From Bacteroidia bacterium (GTDB lineage: Bacteria > Bacteroidota > Bacteroidia > J057), in contig JAWPMV010000001.1 of the NCBI GenBank assembly GCA_033391075.1, forward strand, positions 5,642,001-5,706,000: a DNA stretch of 64,000 bases. The letters run 5' to 3'. The notes under the pieces are model-generated. The model saw only the letters and a list, made by a program, of their open reading frames with translations, was not told where the DNA came from and did not search any database. Position 1 is the stretch's first letter, and each line of letters opens with the position of its first letter. Positions 62,209-64,000 of the stretch are shown piece by piece. Both the position numbers and the translations under genes were made by a program.

Positions 62209-62335
62209 AAGGCCTATAGTTCCATACTCATTACAGAAAAGTCATACTACGAAAAATCGTATAAATTGAAAGGGCGTTCAAGAAATGCCCCTGAAAGAAA
62301 AAAGGAAAGGAAAAATTAAAATCTCAAAAGAGCGA

Positions 62336-62878
62336 TTAGTCTTTGAGGGTGAGGATTTCCAGGTTATGGTTGGTATAAATACAAATATCTGCTGCGATAG
62401 TAAGGGCTTGCTTTACAATCTCTTCGGCACTCAGATGAGGAGCATGTCGTTTCAGGGCTAAAGCCGCAGAACGGGCATAATTTGATCCAGAACCAATAGA
62501 AAGGATATCTTCATCTGGAGAAAGGACATCGCCGGTTCCGCTTATGATTAGGCCGGACCCTTTATCCATTACCACCAGCATAGCTTCCAATTTCCGGAGA
62601 TAGCGATCCGTTCTCCAGTCTTTGGCCATCTCAATCGCTGCACGGGTGAGGTTGCTCCGATACATGTTGAGTTTTTCCTCAAATCGTTCGACTAAAGTAA
62701 AAGCATCAGAAGTAGATCCGGCAAAACCGATCATGATCTTACCTTCACCAATCAGGCGAACCTTCTTCACATTGCTTTTGGCAACGGTATCTCCCATGGT
62801 AGCCTGACCGTCTGCGCCAAGGGCTACCTCTCCATTATGCAAGACCCCCAAAACGGTGGTTGCGTGAATTTTCTGCAT
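62336..62878 (-). CDS. hslV: ATP-dependent protease peptidase subunit HslV
   Basis: 180-residue threonine protease that forms double hexamers with the HslU ATPase in the cytosol. The propeptide MQKIHA is followed by the nucleophile TTVLGV (Thr7 in precursor numbering). ADGQATMGDTVAKSNVKKVR and IMIGFAGSTSDAFTL are family-typical, and the length is normal. HslU is not in this window. It lies 10 bp after nuoI on the same strand. Confidence 0.95.
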   Translation of the reverse strand: MQKIHATTVLGVLHNGEVALGADGQATMGDTVAKSNVKKVRLIGEGKIMIGFAGSTSDAFTLVERFEEKLNMYRSNLTRAAIEMAKDWRTDRYLRKLEAMLVVMDKGSGLIISGTGDVLSPDEDILSIGSGSNYARSAALALKRHAPHLSAEEIVKQALTIAADICIYTNHNLEILTLKD

Positions 62879-62888
62879 TTTTTATGAC

Positions 62889-63473
62889 TTATTCGCGATT
62901 GCGAAGGGTGTGGATGTTATTACCTTTCTCAAAGTTATACACCTCACCAAAGTTTTTGTTGCGACGCTCCTCCAAAAAGTCCAGTCTGGGCTTAAGTTGA
63001 TCTTTATCAACTACCAGACGATCCTTTCCAAATACTGCATCTTCACGAGATTGGAAATTGAGGTCATACTCGGGGCTCATAACGATGGCCTCTTCCGGGC
63101 AAACTTCCTCACAGAATCCACAATAGATACAGCGAAGCATGTCGATTTCGAAGCGCTCCGGGAATCTTTCCTTTTGATCTTCTTCCATTTCGGCAGCTTG
63201 CATGCTGATCGCAAGAGGTGGGCAGGCACGAGCACAGAGTCCACAAGCTACACATCTTTCTTTTCCCTGTTCAGCAACCAATACAGGACGGCCTCTGAAT
63301 TCAGGACCTAGTACCGGTTTTTTCTCAGGATATTGAATAGTAACAGTTGGACGGAACATATGCTTGAAAGAGAACCACATGCCTTTAAATACTTCTGGGA
63401 AATAGAGTTTCCCACTCAGGCTGAGTCTGCGCTCTTTCTTACTTCCTTTTATGATGCCTTTTTGCGTGCCCAT
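62889..63473 (-). CDS. nuoI: NADH-quinone oxidoreductase subunit I
   Basis: 194 residues, ferredoxin-like subunit of respiratory complex I carrying clusters N6a and N6b. Two complete 4Fe-4S motifs: CVACGLCARACP and CIYCGFCEEVCP. The N-terminal amphipathic part (FKGMWFSFKHMFRPTVTIQYPEKKP) fits NuoI. No other nuo genes are in the window, so the operon is split or lies elsewhere. Divergent from the UbiA-family gene. Confidence 0.95.
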   Translation of the reverse strand: MGTQKGIIKGSKKERRLSLSGKLYFPEVFKGMWFSFKHMFRPTVTIQYPEKKPVLGPEFRGRPVLVAEQGKERCVACGLCARACPPLAISMQAAEMEEDQKERFPERFEIDMLRCIYCGFCEEVCPEEAIVMSPEYDLNFQSREDAVFGKDRLVVDKDQLKPRLDFLEERRNKNFGEVYNFEKGNNIHTLRNRE

Positions 63474-63587
63474 GTTTTATCTATAGTAGATTTAAGTACT
63501 CAATTTATTGGTCTTTTCTTTTGTAAGCAAACATTTGGGGCAATTGTTTCGATCTACCGGACCGAAAGCTTTATTTCTGCTAAAGGC

Positions 63588-63616
63588 TTGAAGAGATTTA
63601 AAAATTTGTACTTTTG
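63588..63616 (+). promoter_or_regulatory. Promoter of the UbiA-family gene, Bacteroidetes type
   Basis: -33 TTG at 63588-63590, 18-bp spacer, -7 TACTTTTG at 63609-63616. It lies only 4 bp before the ATG at 63621, implying a leaderless or near-leaderless transcript. Confidence 0.65.
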
Positions 63617-63620
63617 TGTC

Positions 63621-64000
63621 ATGCTGCGTGACGCCCTCAACTTTTTGCGAATTTCGCGGCCCGTGAATGTATTCATATCCTTTCTTGCTTTCGGGGTTGC
63701 GGCTTTCATATCTCAGGATAAATCCTGGGCTTTTCTCACAGATTCGGTTTTCTGGGCTACTGCCATTTGCATCATTGTCATTGCATCAGCAGGATATTGG
63801 GTAAATGATGTGTATGACTTTCGCATCGACCGAATAAACAAACCGGGCAAGACCATTGTAAATGCTTTTCTCTCAGTAAAAAAGGTATTGACGGTTTACT
63901 TTTTTGTAAATGGAGGAATCCTCATTTTTTCTTTTATCTACCTGGGCTATATGAATCAGATGTATCACATCTTTGTGATCAATTTGATTTCTGTTGGGCT
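63621..64000 (+). CDS. UbiA-family prenyltransferase (partial, N-terminal part)
   Basis: About 126 codons to the window edge. Integral membrane prenyltransferase that attaches an isoprenoid chain to an acceptor. Membrane segments at ~14-28 and ~40-60 are followed by the first Asp-rich motif NDVYDFRIDRINKPGK (NDxxDxxxDxxNxP), which binds Mg-diphosphate, and a third segment at ~95-115. The quinone- or heme-type acceptor cannot be decided; geranylgeranylglyceryl-phosphate-type Bacteroidetes members look similar. Confidence 0.88.
   Translation, partial: MLRDALNFLRISRPVNVFISFLAFGVAAFISQDKSWAFLTDSVFWATAICIIVIASAGYWVNDVYDFRIDRINKPGKTIVNAFLSVKKVLTVYFFVNGGILIFSFIYLGYMNQMYHIFVINLISVG

Overview
The window reads as chromosomal DNA of a Bacteroidota (Bacteroidetes) bacterium, most like the Saprospiria/Cytophagia gliding-bacteria branch. 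The evidence is type IX secretion C-terminal sorting domains on secreted enzymes (3121-4854, 46066-49341), many short-signal lipoproteins, Bacteroidetes-type promoters (TTG, ~18 bp, TAnnTTTG) in front of acpP and a UbiA-family gene, and large LRR-Roc-COR (Roco) and CHAT proteins. The exact genus cannot be read from the sequence.

Layout. 1-8778 is accessory/secretory chromosome: a PQQ sugar dehydrogenase fused to cytochrome c (cut by the window edge), a secreted endo/exonuclease/phosphatase, a GH18 chitinase-like lipoprotein, a PD40 beta-propeller lipoprotein and a PIG-L deacetylase. 7322-10760 is a decayed neighbourhood with one intact Fic AMP-transferase-family gene, two broken Fic copies, repeated hairpins and a triple dyad in front of the intact fic. 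10644-50562 is, by my reading, a ~40 kb genomic island integrated at the 3' end of tRNA-Ser(GGA). It has a tyrosine recombinase (with one in-frame stop) directly beside the tRNA and a 19-bp copy of the tRNA end at the far side. Its apparent backbone (XRE regulators, primase-helicase with an 11-bp-phased iteron-like array, a membrane zinc-finger protein, the integrase) has ordinary base composition. Between these lie four clearly A/T-rich cargo blocks: (a) NACHT-nuclease plus OLD-like AAA/TOPRIM protein (10874-16715); (b) a duplicated HTH/Roco/CHAT module (17505-25582); (c) a six-gene operon of flavoprotein, acyl carrier protein, metallo-hydrolase, acyl-AMP ligase, acyltransferase and NACHT-FGE protein (29329-36053); (d) an AraC-regulated secreted glucanase/carbohydrate-binding operon (40626-49341). 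51095-64000 is core chromosome: AspT/YidE-type antiporter, two glycosyltransferases, pyruvate kinase, acpP, rnc, a five-gene lipoprotein/DUF1501-like operon, hslV, nuoI and the start of a UbiA prenyltransferase.

How the genes may work together. Blocks (a)-(c) all carry STAND/Roco NTPases joined to effector-like or recognition-like domains (PD-(D/E)XK nuclease, TOPRIM, CHAT, TIR-like, FGE/C-type-lectin fold). This is the signature of prokaryotic innate-immunity islands, although no gene here matches a named defence system that I can assign with confidence. The most unusual unit is block (c), in which a NACHT protein ends an acyl-carrier-protein operon. A family of five structured repeats (two hairpins, with arms that differ between copies but are self-complementary in each) lies between backbone genes and beside the tRNA.

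The large pseudogene/remnant content (two fic fragments, one HTH fragment, the interrupted integrase) shows repeated turnover of this locus. All functional statements come from motif recognition by eye; no similarity search was run.
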